A stretch of 64,000 bases of DNA from JAGHAJ01 sp964559865 [NCBI: uncultured Synergistota bacterium] (GTDB lineage Bacteria; Synergistota; JAGHAJ01). Both the position numbers and the translations under genes were made by a program. The stretch lies in NCBI GenBank assembly GCA_964559865.1, contig CAZLJD010000013.1:1-64000 (forward strand), read 5' to 3'. This document shows positions 34,226 to 43,748 of the stretch, one piece after another. Every line of letters begins with the position of its first letter. Position 1 is the stretch's first letter. The notes under the pieces were generated by a model. It was not told the DNA's origin. It saw only the letters and a list, made by a program, of their open reading frames with translations, and made no database searches.

Positions 34226-35551
34226 TCAAAAATCCTTTCTCTGTTTGGGTTTCCACCTAAATATTATGGGTGTACCCACAAAACCAAAAGTATAGCGAAG
34301 CCTGTTCTGTAAATAGTTTTCGTAGCTTTTAACAAGTAAGGATTCATCATTGACAAAAAACACTATCGTCGGAGGTTTCACTTCTGCCTGTGTAACATAG
34401 TATATCTTCAACCTCTTGCCTCTTACAACCTGAGGAGCGTGAGAAAAGATTGCATCTCTCAACCATATGTTTAACCTGGAAGTAGGTATCCTTTTAGTAT
34501 AGCTCTGGTATACATCTTCAATAGTACTCCACAGAGAGCTAACACCATAGCCGGTGACAGCAGAAGTAAACTTGACAGGCACCCAGCTAAAATATGGTAT
34601 TTCCCTTCTCAATAGACTCACAAACCTATCCCTAATAGCATTATCTTCATCAAAAAGATCCCACTTATTAAATACCATAACCACGGATCGATTGGCCTTT
34701 TCAACCAATGCAACAATTTTCTTGTCCTGGTTTGTCAACCCTTCAAATGCATCTACAACAACCAAACAAACATCCGCATTCATTATAGCGTCTATTGTAC
34801 GTTGTGTGGAATAGTACTCCACATTACTTTTCTTTCTGGATTTTCTTCTCAAGCCAGCAGTATCAAGCAAGAGAAATGCCTTATCATCTTTCCTCACGAG
34901 AGTGTCTATTGCATCTCTCGTTGTACCCGGGATATCTGTAACTATGGCTCTTTCATCTCCAACCATAAGATTAAACAGGGAAGACTTACCAACATTAGGC
35001 CTACCCACTATCGCAACCTTAACTATCTCTTTTTGCTGAGATGCAGTTTCTTCTTCCTGTGGCATAAAAAGCTTTATCCTTTCCAGAAGTTCATCGATAT
35101 TCCTCCCGTGAGATGCAGACACTCCTATGGGCTCACCAAAACCCAGTGCGTAAAATTCACCTATATTATACTCATCCTTTGCGTTATCAACCTTGTTTAC
35201 AACCAAAATTACAGGTTTATCTATCCTCCTAAGCCAATCTGCCACCTCTTCATCGGCAGAAGTCAGCCCCTCCTTTGCATCCACGACAAAAAGCACAACA
35301 GATACACTCGGTAGCACTCGTAATATCTGTTTTTTTACCTCCTCCCCAAACGGTAAAGATATACCTATACCTCCTGTATCAATCACCTCAAATGGCACAT
35401 CTTCATACTGCGAGAGAGCGTGGATTCTATCCCGTGTAACACCAGGAACAGAATCCACAACAGCCACTCTCTTACCCACAAATCTGTTAAAAAGCGAAGA
35501 TTTACCAACATTTGGTCTTCCAACAATAAGTACTAATCCCTTACCTCCCAA
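34226..35551 (-). CDS. der: Ribosome assembly GTPase Der (EngA)
   Basis: A 441-residue protein with two tandem GTPase domains and a KH-like C-terminal domain, needed for 50S subunit maturation. Both domains start with GRPNVGKSS; G3 is DTGG in the first and DTAG in the second; NKVD and NKWD are the G4 motifs. The start appears to be TTG at 35551, with GGGGGAG 5 bases before it; no ATG or GTG fits the conserved N-terminus. It lies 11 bases after priA. Confidence 0.93.
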   Translation of the reverse strand: MGGKGLVLIVGRPNVGKSSLFNRFVGKRVAVVDSVPGVTRDRIHALSQYEDVPFEVIDTGGIGISLPFGEEVKKQILRVLPSVSVVLFVVDAKEGLTSADEEVADWLRRIDKPVILVVNKVDNAKDEYNIGEFYALGFGEPIGVSASHGRNIDELLERIKLFMPQEEETASQQKEIVKVAIVGRPNVGKSSLFNLMVGDERAIVTDIPGTTRDAIDTLVRKDDKAFLLLDTAGLRRKSRKKSNVEYYSTQRTIDAIMNADVCLVVVDAFEGLTNQDKKIVALVEKANRSVVMVFNKWDLFDEDNAIRDRFVSLLRREIPYFSWVPVKFTSAVTGYGVSSLWSTIEDVYQSYTKRIPTSRLNIWLRDAIFSHAPQVVRGKRLKIYYVTQAEVKPPTIVFFVNDESLLVKSYENYLQNRLRYTFGFVGTPIIFRWKPKQRKDF

Positions 35552-35562
35552 TTACACTCCCC

Positions 35563-37437
35563 CTAATCTACCATTAACGGATCTACAATAACAGTAACCC
35601 TTATTTTCCCCTCGTTAACAAGAATATCATAATACTTTTCCTTTATCAAGTCATGAAGTCTTGTCCAGCTAACATCCTTCAACACAAGTCTCCATCTATA
35701 ATATCCTCTGAGTTTCGAGGGAATAGGTCTTACAGGACCAAGCACCGAAATATCGTATCTTGAAAGCTCTGCATGTATACCTTCTGCTACACTTTTTGCT
35801 TCATTGTCTTCCCTCCCCTTTATCTCGATCACCGCAATGTACGAAAACGGCGGATAAGAAAGCTCTTTCCTGTTGGCAAGTTCATATCTATAGAATCTCC
35901 ACTTCTGCTGCGCATAGAAGAACCTCACTATAGGGTAAGTAGGATTGAATGTCTGGAGGATTAATTGTCCATCATCTTTTACAAACTCAAGCAGCCTATC
36001 AAATATCCTGAAGCTCCTCTCACCCGACCGAAAATCTGGCATGTTAAAAAGACCATCTGCATAAACAACAGAGACATTCTCCACTTGGTAATCTATAAGG
36101 TACGACAGAAACAAAACAGTAGAGACAAGTATCTTCACCTTGTTTTCCTTAAAAGCATTTATTACACTTACTATTTCTCTCTTCTTAAGGGTAGAATCGA
36201 TATACGCTGTATTAACATTAGGAAATCTTGTAGCAAGCACCTCATAAACTTGCTCCACACCAGCAGAATAGGTGAGCCAGTTAGTACCCCCGCACACGGG
36301 ACACACATTTGGAACACTCTCGGTATACCCACAATAGTTACATCTCAACTCTCTGGTCCTCTCTTTATAAAATGTAAGCGAGACGCTACAATTTGGACAC
36401 TTAGGAACAAATCCACAGTCACCACATATAATAAAGCCTGCATAACCTTTCCTGTTAACAAGTAATATTGATTGCCCACCCTTTCTTAAAACACGCTCTA
36501 CTGTCTCCACTACACAGCTACTTATTACCCCTTTCCTATTCGAAGTTCTCATATCCACAATATTTATTCTACCAAGCCTGGGCCTTTTGCTTCCTCTTCT
36601 CTTGTCAAACACATAAAACCCCTTAGCTGCCTTAAAAACAGTTTCTACAAGTGGGACACTATCACCCAAAACAACCTTGCATCCCTGGATAGATGCCCTC
36701 TTTATAGCAACATCTCTGGCATTGTAAAACGGCACCCTGCTTTGCCAGTAGCTTTCACTTGCTTCCTCATCGACAATGATAAGACCTAAATCACCGGTGG
36801 GTGCAAACACAACAGACCTGCTACCAAGTACGACCCTCTTACTTCCATCTCTCACAGAAAGCCAATTTCGACGCACTTGCGAAGCTGTCCACACTGCAAT
36901 TACACTCTCCGGTATAACATCTCTAAGTCTCTCATATACATAGTTAATGAGATTCTTGTCTGGAAGCATCACTATGACCTGCCTACCAAAATCTAATTCT
37001 TCTTTTATCATCTCTACATACGCATCTACCCTATTTTCCTTTCGATTCATAAACACAACGGGTTTATTGCCATCTTCATCAGGAGTTCTATCTCTTGCAC
37101 TACCCATTACAGGAGGAACGGTAGGGGGAAATACAGTAGCAAGAATCATCCCCAACGGTGAGAAGTAATACTCTCCTACCCATTCTACCAGCTCTTCAAG
37201 GCTACGAGGTAGGGGAGACCCACTATCTACTACTTCCTTTATCATCTTTATCCTTTCAACATTTATGTCAAGAGAGCCTTCATCTCTTAACCTAACGATC
37301 CATCCTATGTCATCCCTATGGCCCAAGGATACCTTAACGCGTACACCGAACGATCCTTTATCTAAAGAGACATCCGGAGGTAAAAGGTAAGTATACGAGG
37401 TCCATAGGGGTCTGTTTACAACAACATCTGCAAACAT
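35563..37437 (-). CDS. priA: PriA-like primosomal protein lacking helicase ATPase motifs
   Basis: A 624-residue protein of the PriA (N') family, which restarts stalled replication forks. The DNA-binding N-terminal domain (ADVVVNRPLWTSYTYLLPP) and all eight zinc cysteines (CGDC, CPNC, CNYC, CPVC) are present, and it sits in the usual coaBC-priA place. But the Walker A motif (G-T-G-S-G-K-T-E in active PriA) is absent; the matching region reads KPVVFMNRKENR. DEEHD is DEEAS, SATPS is DSVPL, GTQMxxKGxDFP is STVLFLSYLIDY, and the QVAGRAGR arginine-finger motif is RLLEFVKDDGQ. It is about 100 residues shorter than E. coli PriA. Loss of ATPase function is known for Deinococcus PriA. The ATG at 37437 is preferred to a TTG 9 bases earlier. 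Confidence 0.85.
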   Translation of the reverse strand: MFADVVVNRPLWTSYTYLLPPDVSLDKGSFGVRVKVSLGHRDDIGWIVRLRDEGSLDINVERIKMIKEVVDSGSPLPRSLEELVEWVGEYYFSPLGMILATVFPPTVPPVMGSARDRTPDEDGNKPVVFMNRKENRVDAYVEMIKEELDFGRQVIVMLPDKNLINYVYERLRDVIPESVIAVWTASQVRRNWLSVRDGSKRVVLGSRSVVFAPTGDLGLIIVDEEASESYWQSRVPFYNARDVAIKRASIQGCKVVLGDSVPLVETVFKAAKGFYVFDKRRGSKRPRLGRINIVDMRTSNRKGVISSCVVETVERVLRKGGQSILLVNRKGYAGFIICGDCGFVPKCPNCSVSLTFYKERTRELRCNYCGYTESVPNVCPVCGGTNWLTYSAGVEQVYEVLATRFPNVNTAYIDSTLKKREIVSVINAFKENKVKILVSTVLFLSYLIDYQVENVSVVYADGLFNMPDFRSGERSFRIFDRLLEFVKDDGQLILQTFNPTYPIVRFFYAQQKWRFYRYELANRKELSYPPFSYIAVIEIKGREDNEAKSVAEGIHAELSRYDISVLGPVRPIPSKLRGYYRWRLVLKDVSWTRLHDLIKEKYYDILVNEGKIRVTVIVDPLMVD

Positions 37438-37447
37438 CAGACACAAC

Positions 37448-38653
37448 TTACAGTAGCTTTACTACCTTGTCGATTATAAATTCCGCTACATCTTCCTTGC
37501 TCAATCTTCCTGAGGTATAAGAATTTCCATCTCTTAGAATAACTGTAACCTCATTGAAGTCACTTCCAAATGCAGAGAAATCCCCAGCAATTTTGTTTGC
37601 AACTATCATATCCATATCCTTTGCTTTCATCTTCTCCACAGCATTCTCGATGAGATTTTCACTCTCAGCAGCAAAACCAACTACAATCTTACTACCTTTT
37701 CGTAAAGCTACCTCTCTAAGTATATCAGCAGTGGGTTCGAGTATCAGTGAAAGTGTACTTTTATCAACTTTTTTTATCTTGTGTTTTGAGGTCCGTGACG
37801 GCTTAAAGTCTGCAACTGCTGCAGCCATAAAAAGGATATCCGCACCTTCAAAGTATGTAAGAACAGCATCTCTCATCTCTGAAGCACTTCTTACCCCAAC
37901 AAATTCAACGCCAAACGGGGGTTCAAGTTCAGTAGGCCCACTTACAAGCGTAACCTTTGCACCCCATCGCCTTGCCACTCTGGCAAGCCAATACCCCATT
38001 TTACCAGAAGAATAATTAGATATATATCTTACTGGATCTATAGGTTCCACCGTCCGTGACGCAGTAACAAGAACATGTTTCCCACTCAGCGCTTTCTCTC
38101 TATGTAACAAGCAGAAAATCTCTTCCATAATCACAGGGAGATCTATCAACCTACCCTCACCCTTTTCACCACATGCAAGCTCACCACTAACAGGACCAAC
38201 TACATGGTAGCCATAAGAAAGCAAAGTAGAGAGATTCTTCTGAGTAGCAGAATGTCTCCACATTCCGACGTTCATTGCAGGGGCAATAAGCACAGGTATA
38301 CCCCTTGCCGCCAACACTACAGCAGTTAACAGCTTATTTGCATAGCCTTGCGCAAGCTCAGCCATGATCTGAGCCGTAGCAGGTGCTATAACAATAATGT
38401 TTATATTCTCCGCCTTTCTCACATGCGGTATCTTGTATGCCTCATCATCAAAGTCGAATTCTCCACTTATTACCCTTTTGCCCGAGATTGTTGCCAAAGT
38501 GAGAGGTGCAATAAATGCCTTTGCCTCCTCTGTCATAACTACATCAACATCAAACCCCGATTTGACCATCAACCTCAGGAGTTCTGCAGACTTATATGCA
38601 GCTATGCTACCTGTGACACCCAGCAGTACTTTATTGCCCTTCAGGTATTTCAT
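37448..38653 (-). CDS. coaBC: Bifunctional phosphopantothenoylcysteine decarboxylase/phosphopantothenate-cysteine ligase
   Basis: About 401 residues; makes 4'-phosphopantetheine for coenzyme A in two steps. The N-terminal CoaC half binds FMN (GVTGSIAAYKSAELL) and has PAMNVGMWRHSATQKN and the active cysteine in GELACGEKGEGRL. The C-terminal CoaB half has SSGKMGYWLARVARRWGA and AAAVADFKPSRTSKHKIKK. The ATG at 38653 gives the usual N-terminus (MKYLKGNKVLLGVTG) and overlaps rpoZ by 23 bases; a TTG at 38674 is the alternative. Confidence 0.93.
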   Translation of the reverse strand: MKYLKGNKVLLGVTGSIAAYKSAELLRLMVKSGFDVDVVMTEEAKAFIAPLTLATISGKRVISGEFDFDDEAYKIPHVRKAENINIIVIAPATAQIMAELAQGYANKLLTAVVLAARGIPVLIAPAMNVGMWRHSATQKNLSTLLSYGYHVVGPVSGELACGEKGEGRLIDLPVIMEEIFCLLHREKALSGKHVLVTASRTVEPIDPVRYISNYSSGKMGYWLARVARRWGAKVTLVSGPTELEPPFGVEFVGVRSASEMRDAVLTYFEGADILFMAAAVADFKPSRTSKHKIKKVDKSTLSLILEPTADILREVALRKGSKIVVGFAAESENLIENAVEKMKAKDMDMIVANKIAGDFSAFGSDFNEVTVILRDGNSYTSGRLSKEDVAEFIIDKVVKLL

Positions 38654-38813
38654 ACTCCAGTTTGCCCTCTTCAAACTCTTTTAGCGCCAAAACAACAGGC
38701 TTATGAGAGGTAATCCCCATAATCTTATCCTTCGCCATTCTCTCACTTATCTGCTTTGCCCTCTTGGCAATAACCACCGTCAACAGATACCTGTTATCAC
38801 GAATGTTATTCAC
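38631..38813 (-). CDS. rpoZ: RNA polymerase omega subunit
   Basis: A 60-residue protein with the omega pattern NRYLLTVVIAKRAKQISE and KPVVLALKEFEEGKLEYEI. It helps to assemble RNA polymerase around beta'. The gene order gmk-rpoZ-coaBC is widely conserved. Its start overlaps the gmk stop by 4 bases, and its end overlaps the coaBC start. Confidence 0.9.
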   Translation of the reverse strand: MNNIRDNRYLLTVVIAKRAKQISERMAKDKIMGITSHKPVVLALKEFEEGKLEYEIPEGQ

Positions 38814-39385
38814 ATTAAAACCCCCCTTTCTTTCTGCACAATCTTTACAAGTTCGCCAGTTGCCGTATCCACATCGTCATTGACTATGCAGTAATCGTAT
38901 GCATCTTCCATAGTAAGTTCCTTTTCTGCTGTTTCCAGTCTGACTTTCATTTCCTGTTCATTCTCCGTTGAACGCTTCTTCAATCTGTCTATTAGCGATT
39001 TCCTTGAAGGTGGCTTTATAAACACCAGTACACTCTCGGGAAACATCTCTTTCACACGGATTGCCCCCTGAACATCCAATTCAAGCAACACATCTCTTCC
39101 CTGTGATATCAAGTCTTCTACCCATTTTTTAGGTGTTCCATACCAGTGATTATGCACATAAGCCCATTCCAAAAGCTCTTCATTCTCTATCATCCTCTTG
39201 AACTCTTCTTCAGAGACAAAAAAGTAGTCCTTCCCTTCTTCCTCTCCTTCCCTACGCTTCCTCGTAGTAACAGAAACAGAATAACTTATGTCCGGTACTT
39301 TCCTCAATAAGGCCCTTATAAGGGTACCCTTACCAGCACCAGAAGGTCCAGAAACAACAAATATTTTACCCTTCCTCTGGTTCAT
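38810..39385 (-). CDS. gmk: Guanylate kinase
   Basis: A 191-residue enzyme that phosphorylates GMP to GDP. P-loop GPSGAGKGT (13-21), SVSVTTRKRREGEEEGKDYFFVSEEEF for GMP binding and LLELDVQGAIRVKEMFPESVLVFIKPPS are standard. It overlaps the remA stop by 20 bases and the rpoZ start by 4. Confidence 0.95.
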   Translation of the reverse strand: MNQRKGKIFVVSGPSGAGKGTLIRALLRKVPDISYSVSVTTRKRREGEEEGKDYFFVSEEEFKRMIENEELLEWAYVHNHWYGTPKKWVEDLISQGRDVLLELDVQGAIRVKEMFPESVLVFIKPPSRKSLIDRLKKRSTENEQEMKVRLETAEKELTMEDAYDYCIVNDDVDTATGELVKIVQKERGVLM

Positions 39386-39623
39386 TACTATTTATCCTAC
39401 CAGAGATAGTGTCTGAGTGCAAAGCGGAAAGTATTATATGCCCACTATCCATAATAATAATGGACCTCGTGCGTCTTCCGTGCGTAACATCAATGAGTTT
39501 ACCATTGTCCCTTGCTTCTTCTTTTATTTTCTTTATGGGGGAAGAATTAGAGCTCACAACTGCGATTATCCTATTCGCAGATACCATACTACCAAATCCA
39601 ACATTTATGAATCTTATAGCCAC
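39366..39623 (-). CDS. remA: RemA/DUF370 family DNA-binding regulator
   Basis: An 85-residue protein of the DUF370 family, known in Bacillus subtilis as RemA, an oligomeric DNA-binding regulator of matrix and osmolyte genes. Family pattern: AIRFINVGFGSMVSANRIIAVV, SSPIKKIKEEARDNGKLIDVTHGRRTRSIIIMDSGHIILSAL. The GTG at 39623 is the likely start, with TGGAGGGA 6 bases before it; the ATG 15 bases earlier lies in the Shine-Dalgarno region. The order yicC-remA-gmk-rpoZ is conserved in many bacteria. The targets here are unknown. Confidence 0.9.
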   Translation of the reverse strand: MAIRFINVGFGSMVSANRIIAVVSSNSSPIKKIKEEARDNGKLIDVTHGRRTRSIIIMDSGHIILSALHSDTISGRINSNEPEEG

Positions 39624-39637
39624 AATCAATCCCTCCA

Positions 39638-40498
39638 TTATAATATATTCTGTGCCTGTTCCCTTATCCTCTCAAGTTCCGACTTTATGTCTATAACAAC
39701 ATCCACTATCTCTGAAGCACTACTTTTACTCCCAATCGTATTGATTTCTCTTAACATCTCTTGGAGAATAAAATTCATATCCTTACCCACAGGACTATCC
39801 AAGTTCAATATATCTCTGAACCTTTTAATATGCACACCAAGTCTAACTATCTCTTCTGTAACATCACCTCTACCCAACAACTCAGAAACCACACTCGAAA
39901 CATCTAAAGAGTTTACATCCTCCTGCAACAAAGAACTTAATTTCTGCCTTAACTCCCCCTTTTTATCCTCATACCACTCCCGATAAAGGATCTCCACTTC
40001 CCTAACCATGTCCTCCACTCTATCCAATCTTTTTGCTATATCTTCTACAAGTCTCTTACCTTCACTTAGCTGAGACCCCAGAAGCGCATCTACCGCAACA
40101 TCTACTGCACGGCTCACGCATTCCCATTTGGGGTCTCCATCGTAATTTGCAGAGTAATAAGGCAAAATAGGAAACACTTCCCCTAATGAAGGTACAGACC
40201 ATCTCCTGCTTTTACTTAATTTTATCACACTTTCGTAGACCCTCGCTACGGTCAGTAGAAACTCTTCCTCAGAAGTATTATCTCTAAACTGTCTCTTTAT
40301 ACTGACTTTTACCTTTCCCCTCTTAATTTTCTCAGTAACTGCTTTTCTTATCCTGTGTTCAAGCTCCAAGGAACCGTTATAAACGAAAACAGATACATCT
40401 ATAAATTTACTATTGAGTGACATCATCTCCAGTACATATTCATGCCCACCACACCAAAATTCAATTTTGCTGAACCCCGTCATACTCCGTATGCCCAA
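39638..40498 (-). CDS. yicC: YicC-family endoribonuclease
   Basis: A 286-residue protein with the family N-terminus IRSMTGFSK and a C-terminal GKDMNFILQEMLREINTIGSKSS. This conserved block holds acidic and glutamate residues linked to nuclease action; E. coli YicC cleaves small RNA. The likely start is TTG at 40498, with GGAGGA 6 bases before it, inside the end of hflX (38-base overlap). It leads into remA and gmk. Confidence 0.88.
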   Translation of the reverse strand: MGIRSMTGFSKIEFWCGGHEYVLEMMSLNSKFIDVSVFVYNGSLELEHRIRKAVTEKIKRGKVKVSIKRQFRDNTSEEEFLLTVARVYESVIKLSKSRRWSVPSLGEVFPILPYYSANYDGDPKWECVSRAVDVAVDALLGSQLSEGKRLVEDIAKRLDRVEDMVREVEILYREWYEDKKGELRQKLSSLLQEDVNSLDVSSVVSELLGRGDVTEEIVRLGVHIKRFRDILNLDSPVGKDMNFILQEMLREINTIGSKSSASEIVDVVIDIKSELERIREQAQNIL

Positions 40499-41588
40499 GC
40501 ACATTCCTCCCGTATCCCGAAAAGAAGCGTTTAAAAAGTTTTCTTCTTAAAACATCAAGATTATAACCTTTCAAGGCAGATATTGCAATAGACCCCGGAT
40601 ACCTGCTTATAAGGTTATTGATGCTCTCCACATCGAGTAAATCTACCTTGTTAAAAACGACCCATCTCTCTTTTCCAAGTAAATCAAGCTCTTTAAGGAT
40701 CTCCTCCACTGCCACCATGTAACCCTCAATGTCGTCAACTGAGGCATCAACTACCTCAAGAAGCAAGTCTGCATATCTGAGCTCCTCCAATGTAGCCCTG
40801 AATGCTGAAACAAGGTTCGTTGGCAACCTCCTTATGAAACCAACCGTATCACTAACAAGAACACACTTTCCCTCTCCAACATATACTCTCCTGGTCAAAG
40901 GGTCAAGCGTAGAAAAGAGCCTGTCTTCTATATAAACATCCGCCTTAGACAACGCAGCAAGTAATGTTGACTTTCCAGAATTTGTATATCCGACAAGTGA
41001 GACCATTGGGTTTCCATACTTCCTCCTATTCCTCCTCTGCAAATTTCTCCTTTTTTCTATCTCCTTCAATTCCTTAGAAATACGGGAAAGCCTTCTCCTA
41101 ATAGCCCTTCTATCTACCTCAAGCTTCTGTTCACCAGGTCCCCTGGTACCAATACCTCCACCAAGTCTTGACATCTCCGCACCTATACCTTTTAATCGGG
41201 ATAACCTGTAAGAAAGCTGCGCCCACATCACCTGGAGTCTTGCTTCTTTAGTCCTAGCATGCTGAGCAAAAATATCCATAATGAGTTCAACCCTATCTAT
41301 TACCTTCGTTCCTAAAAGCCTTTCAAGATTTCTCTTCTGGCTACCTGAAATAGCAAGGTTAAAAATAACCAAATCCACTTCATTATCCTCCACCAACTCT
41401 TTTATCTCCTTTAGCTTACCATTCCCAACGACAGTAGCAGGATCAATGTTTTTCCTGACTTGCATAGTGCTTAAAACAACCTCTCCACCTGCTGAATCTA
41501 CTAATAATTTAAGTTCATCCATTAGCTCCTTTTCCTCTCCAACTCTATCAGGTTCACAGACACCCACTATCAAGACCCTTTCCTTCAA
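40461..41588 (-). CDS. hflX: Ribosome-associated GTPase HflX
   Basis: A 375-residue GTPase that splits or rescues ribosomes. It has the N-terminal HflX domain (ATVVGNGKLKEIKELVE), the glycine-rich linker GGGIGTRGPGEQKLEVDRR and the G domain with GYTNSGKSTLL, DTVGFIRRLP and NKVD. The start is a TTG whose last two bases are the first two of the plsC stop (TTGA), a tight coupling signal. Confidence 0.92.
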   Translation of the reverse strand: MKERVLIVGVCEPDRVGEEKELMDELKLLVDSAGGEVVLSTMQVRKNIDPATVVGNGKLKEIKELVEDNEVDLVIFNLAISGSQKRNLERLLGTKVIDRVELIMDIFAQHARTKEARLQVMWAQLSYRLSRLKGIGAEMSRLGGGIGTRGPGEQKLEVDRRAIRRRLSRISKELKEIEKRRNLQRRNRRKYGNPMVSLVGYTNSGKSTLLAALSKADVYIEDRLFSTLDPLTRRVYVGEGKCVLVSDTVGFIRRLPTNLVSAFRATLEELRYADLLLEVVDASVDDIEGYMVAVEEILKELDLLGKERWVVFNKVDLLDVESINNLISRYPGSIAISALKGYNLDVLRRKLFKRFFSGYGRNVLGHTEYDGVQQN

Positions 41589-42226
41589 CTCTTTACTAAT
41601 CTTATAATCTCCCTCCTCATAGCACTTGATAGCTCTTTCATAGATTCTCTGTCAGCCTCCAACTTCTCCTTAGGGTCACGATCTAACAATTCCACAGGAG
41701 AGTTCACCAATCTTGTCTTGACAGATATTCTTCTCCACACCCTCGGGAAGCGAGCACCCCGGGGCAAGACGCTAAATGTTCCTCTTATACCAACCATCAG
41801 GATTGGTGTATTTACCTTCAATGCAATGTAAGATGCTCCATCAAGAAACTCAGCAACCTCCCCTGTGTAACTCCTTGTACCTTCAGGGAAAATACACACC
41901 GCATTTCCCTCTCGAAGCAGCTTCATTGCTAACCTAATTGCCCCTACGCTCTCAATATCCTCTCTCAAAGGCACAGCACCAAGATTTCTTATGAGAAATC
42001 TCAAAATTGGGACATGAAAGAGTTCTTCCTTTGCAAAGAACCGCACCGTACGAGGGACAGCGCAACCAACAACCGGCGGATCAAAATAGCTACAGTGGTT
42101 AGCTACAATAAGAAGAGGTCCCCTCTCGGGTATTGCATTAATGTGTTCCACCTTAAAGAACCATAATAGTTTCAGAAGCATAGTTACTACAACTTTTGCA
42201 AACCAGTAAAACCACCCAAGCTTCAT
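41585..42226 (-). CDS. plsC: 1-acyl-sn-glycerol-3-phosphate acyltransferase
   Basis: A 213-residue membrane-linked acyltransferase that makes phosphatidic acid. It has an N-terminal hydrophobic anchor, the catalytic HX4D motif in ANHCSYFDPP and FPEGTRS for acceptor binding. It overlaps cmk by 4 bases and hflX by 4. The cmk-plsC pair is found in many bacteria. Confidence 0.92.
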   Translation of the reverse strand: MKLGWFYWFAKVVVTMLLKLLWFFKVEHINAIPERGPLLIVANHCSYFDPPVVGCAVPRTVRFFAKEELFHVPILRFLIRNLGAVPLREDIESVGAIRLAMKLLREGNAVCIFPEGTRSYTGEVAEFLDGASYIALKVNTPILMVGIRGTFSVLPRGARFPRVWRRISVKTRLVNSPVELLDRDPKEKLEADRESMKELSSAMRREIIRLVKS

Positions 42227-42873
42227 ATCTTATTCACGAGGTCTACAATCCTATCTACTACCTCTTCCACAGAAAGTTCCGTTGTATCTATAACAACAGC
42301 ATCAGGGGAAACTATAAGAGGAGCATACTCTCTCCCTTTGTCCTTCTCATCCCTACGGATAATATCTTTCTTTATTTCCTCTAATGTAATTCCACTTATA
42401 CCCTTTTGGAGGAGCTCTTCAAATCTCCTCCTTGCCCGCTCATCCACAGAGGCGTCCAAATACACTTTAAGGTCGGCATCCTTAAAAACAACAGTAGTAG
42501 TATCCCTTCCCTCTACAACAATATCACAATGTCTCCTTGCTATCTTTCTCTCTACCTGCGTTGCATAGTCTCTAACATAGCGAAGTGCAGCAATATCCGA
42601 GACATAACTATCAACAACGGGCGTTCTAATCTCATCCCCCACCTTATAAGAATTTACCACAAGACTACCATCGATAATATCTATTTCTACTCCTAAAAGC
42701 TCTTGCTGAAAGCTATACCCTTCCCTTTCGGGGTAACCATTTTTGAGAAAATACCATGTAATAGCCCTAAATATAGCACCTGTATCCAAAAATGTCCACC
42801 CTAACCTTTCAGCAAGCCTCCTTGCCACCGTACTCTTGCCCGCACCCGCAGGACCATCTATTGCCACAATCAT
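42223..42873 (-). CDS. cmk: Cytidylate kinase
   Basis: A 216-residue CMP/dCMP kinase. P-loop GPAGAGKSTVARRLA (7-21), LDTGAIFRA, VVEGRDTTTVVF and RRDEKDKGREYAPL match the Cmk family. The EGRD motif normally continues with IGT; here it is TTT, a small change. It overlaps its neighbours by 4 bases on both sides. Confidence 0.93.
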   Translation of the reverse strand: MIVAIDGPAGAGKSTVARRLAERLGWTFLDTGAIFRAITWYFLKNGYPEREGYSFQQELLGVEIDIIDGSLVVNSYKVGDEIRTPVVDSYVSDIAALRYVRDYATQVERKIARRHCDIVVEGRDTTTVVFKDADLKVYLDASVDERARRRFEELLQKGISGITLEEIKKDIIRRDEKDKGREYAPLIVSPDAVVIDTTELSVEEVVDRIVDLVNKI

Positions 42874-43733
42874 ACTTCCAACTCCATATCACCGCTGGCT
42901 ACCATATCGCTAACTTCCATAACCAGATTATCTATGCCATCAGAAAGACCTATCTTTTCAAGCACCTCTCCATTCAGCGGGTAAAGGAGTCCATCTACTC
43001 CTAACCCCACTCCCATCATAAGGCATACTGCATCCGCTACATGCGTAATACCAGTTAAAACAAAATGTTCTTTGGCCATATCTGGTCTGTGATGATACCC
43101 TATAGCTTCTACAAGTGACTCTGGAAAGTTCCACTTTTGTGCAATTCTCATTCCTATCTCTGCATGGTCCACACCAAATATCTCCTTCTCCGCATCCATA
43201 AAGGGTATCTTCCTCTCACTAACAGCTCTTTCTATAAGAGTATAGCCAAACTTCACATATTGGCTAAGAACTATCTTCCCTATATCATGCATAAGACCTG
43301 CAATAAATGCCTCTTCCTCGTCTCTATAGCGAATCTTCAAGGCAGTGTAACGTGCAACAAAGGCAGCACACACAGAATGCCTCCAGAGTTCTCCCTTCTC
43401 TAATGCGTATCCTTCAAGCTCTTTATTCATTAAGTTATACACAGATGACGCAAGTAGTAAGCTCTTCAAAGTCTTAAATCCCAATATCACTATAGCTTCA
43501 CTAAGAGTAGAAATCCTCTTAGAATAGCCATAATATGCAGAATTCGCAAGCTTTAGCACTTTTGCAGTAAGCCCCTGGTCAAGACTCACCACTTTCACCA
43601 CATCACTGGCACTGGAACGAGCATCTCTGATAAGTTCTAATGCCTTCACCACCGCATGAGGAAGTGGTGGTATATCTCTAACCTTATTGACTATCTTTTC
43701 AACTAAAGGGTTTACCCCATTCGCCAAACGCAT
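42870..43733 (-). CDS. HDOD-domain protein
   Basis: A 287-residue signal-output protein. The HDOD domain fills most of it: PLPHAVVKALELIRD, SASDVVKVVSLDQGLTAKVLKLANSAYYG, and a preserved HD motif in FIAGLMHDIGK with HRPDMA later. HDOD proteins usually act in signalling without a proven enzyme activity; they are often tied to chemotaxis or cyclic-di-GMP. No receiver domain is fused to it. GGGGGGGA touches the ATG, so a TTG 6 bases later may be the true start. It sits in a housekeeping block, 15 bases after trpS. Confidence 0.87.
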   Translation of the reverse strand: MRLANGVNPLVEKIVNKVRDIPPLPHAVVKALELIRDARSSASDVVKVVSLDQGLTAKVLKLANSAYYGYSKRISTLSEAIVILGFKTLKSLLLASSVYNLMNKELEGYALEKGELWRHSVCAAFVARYTALKIRYRDEEEAFIAGLMHDIGKIVLSQYVKFGYTLIERAVSERKIPFMDAEKEIFGVDHAEIGMRIAQKWNFPESLVEAIGYHHRPDMAKEHFVLTGITHVADAVCLMMGVGLGVDGLLYPLNGEVLEKIGLSDGIDNLVMEVSDMVASGDMELEV

Positions 43734-43748
43734 TCCCCCCCTTCTCAG

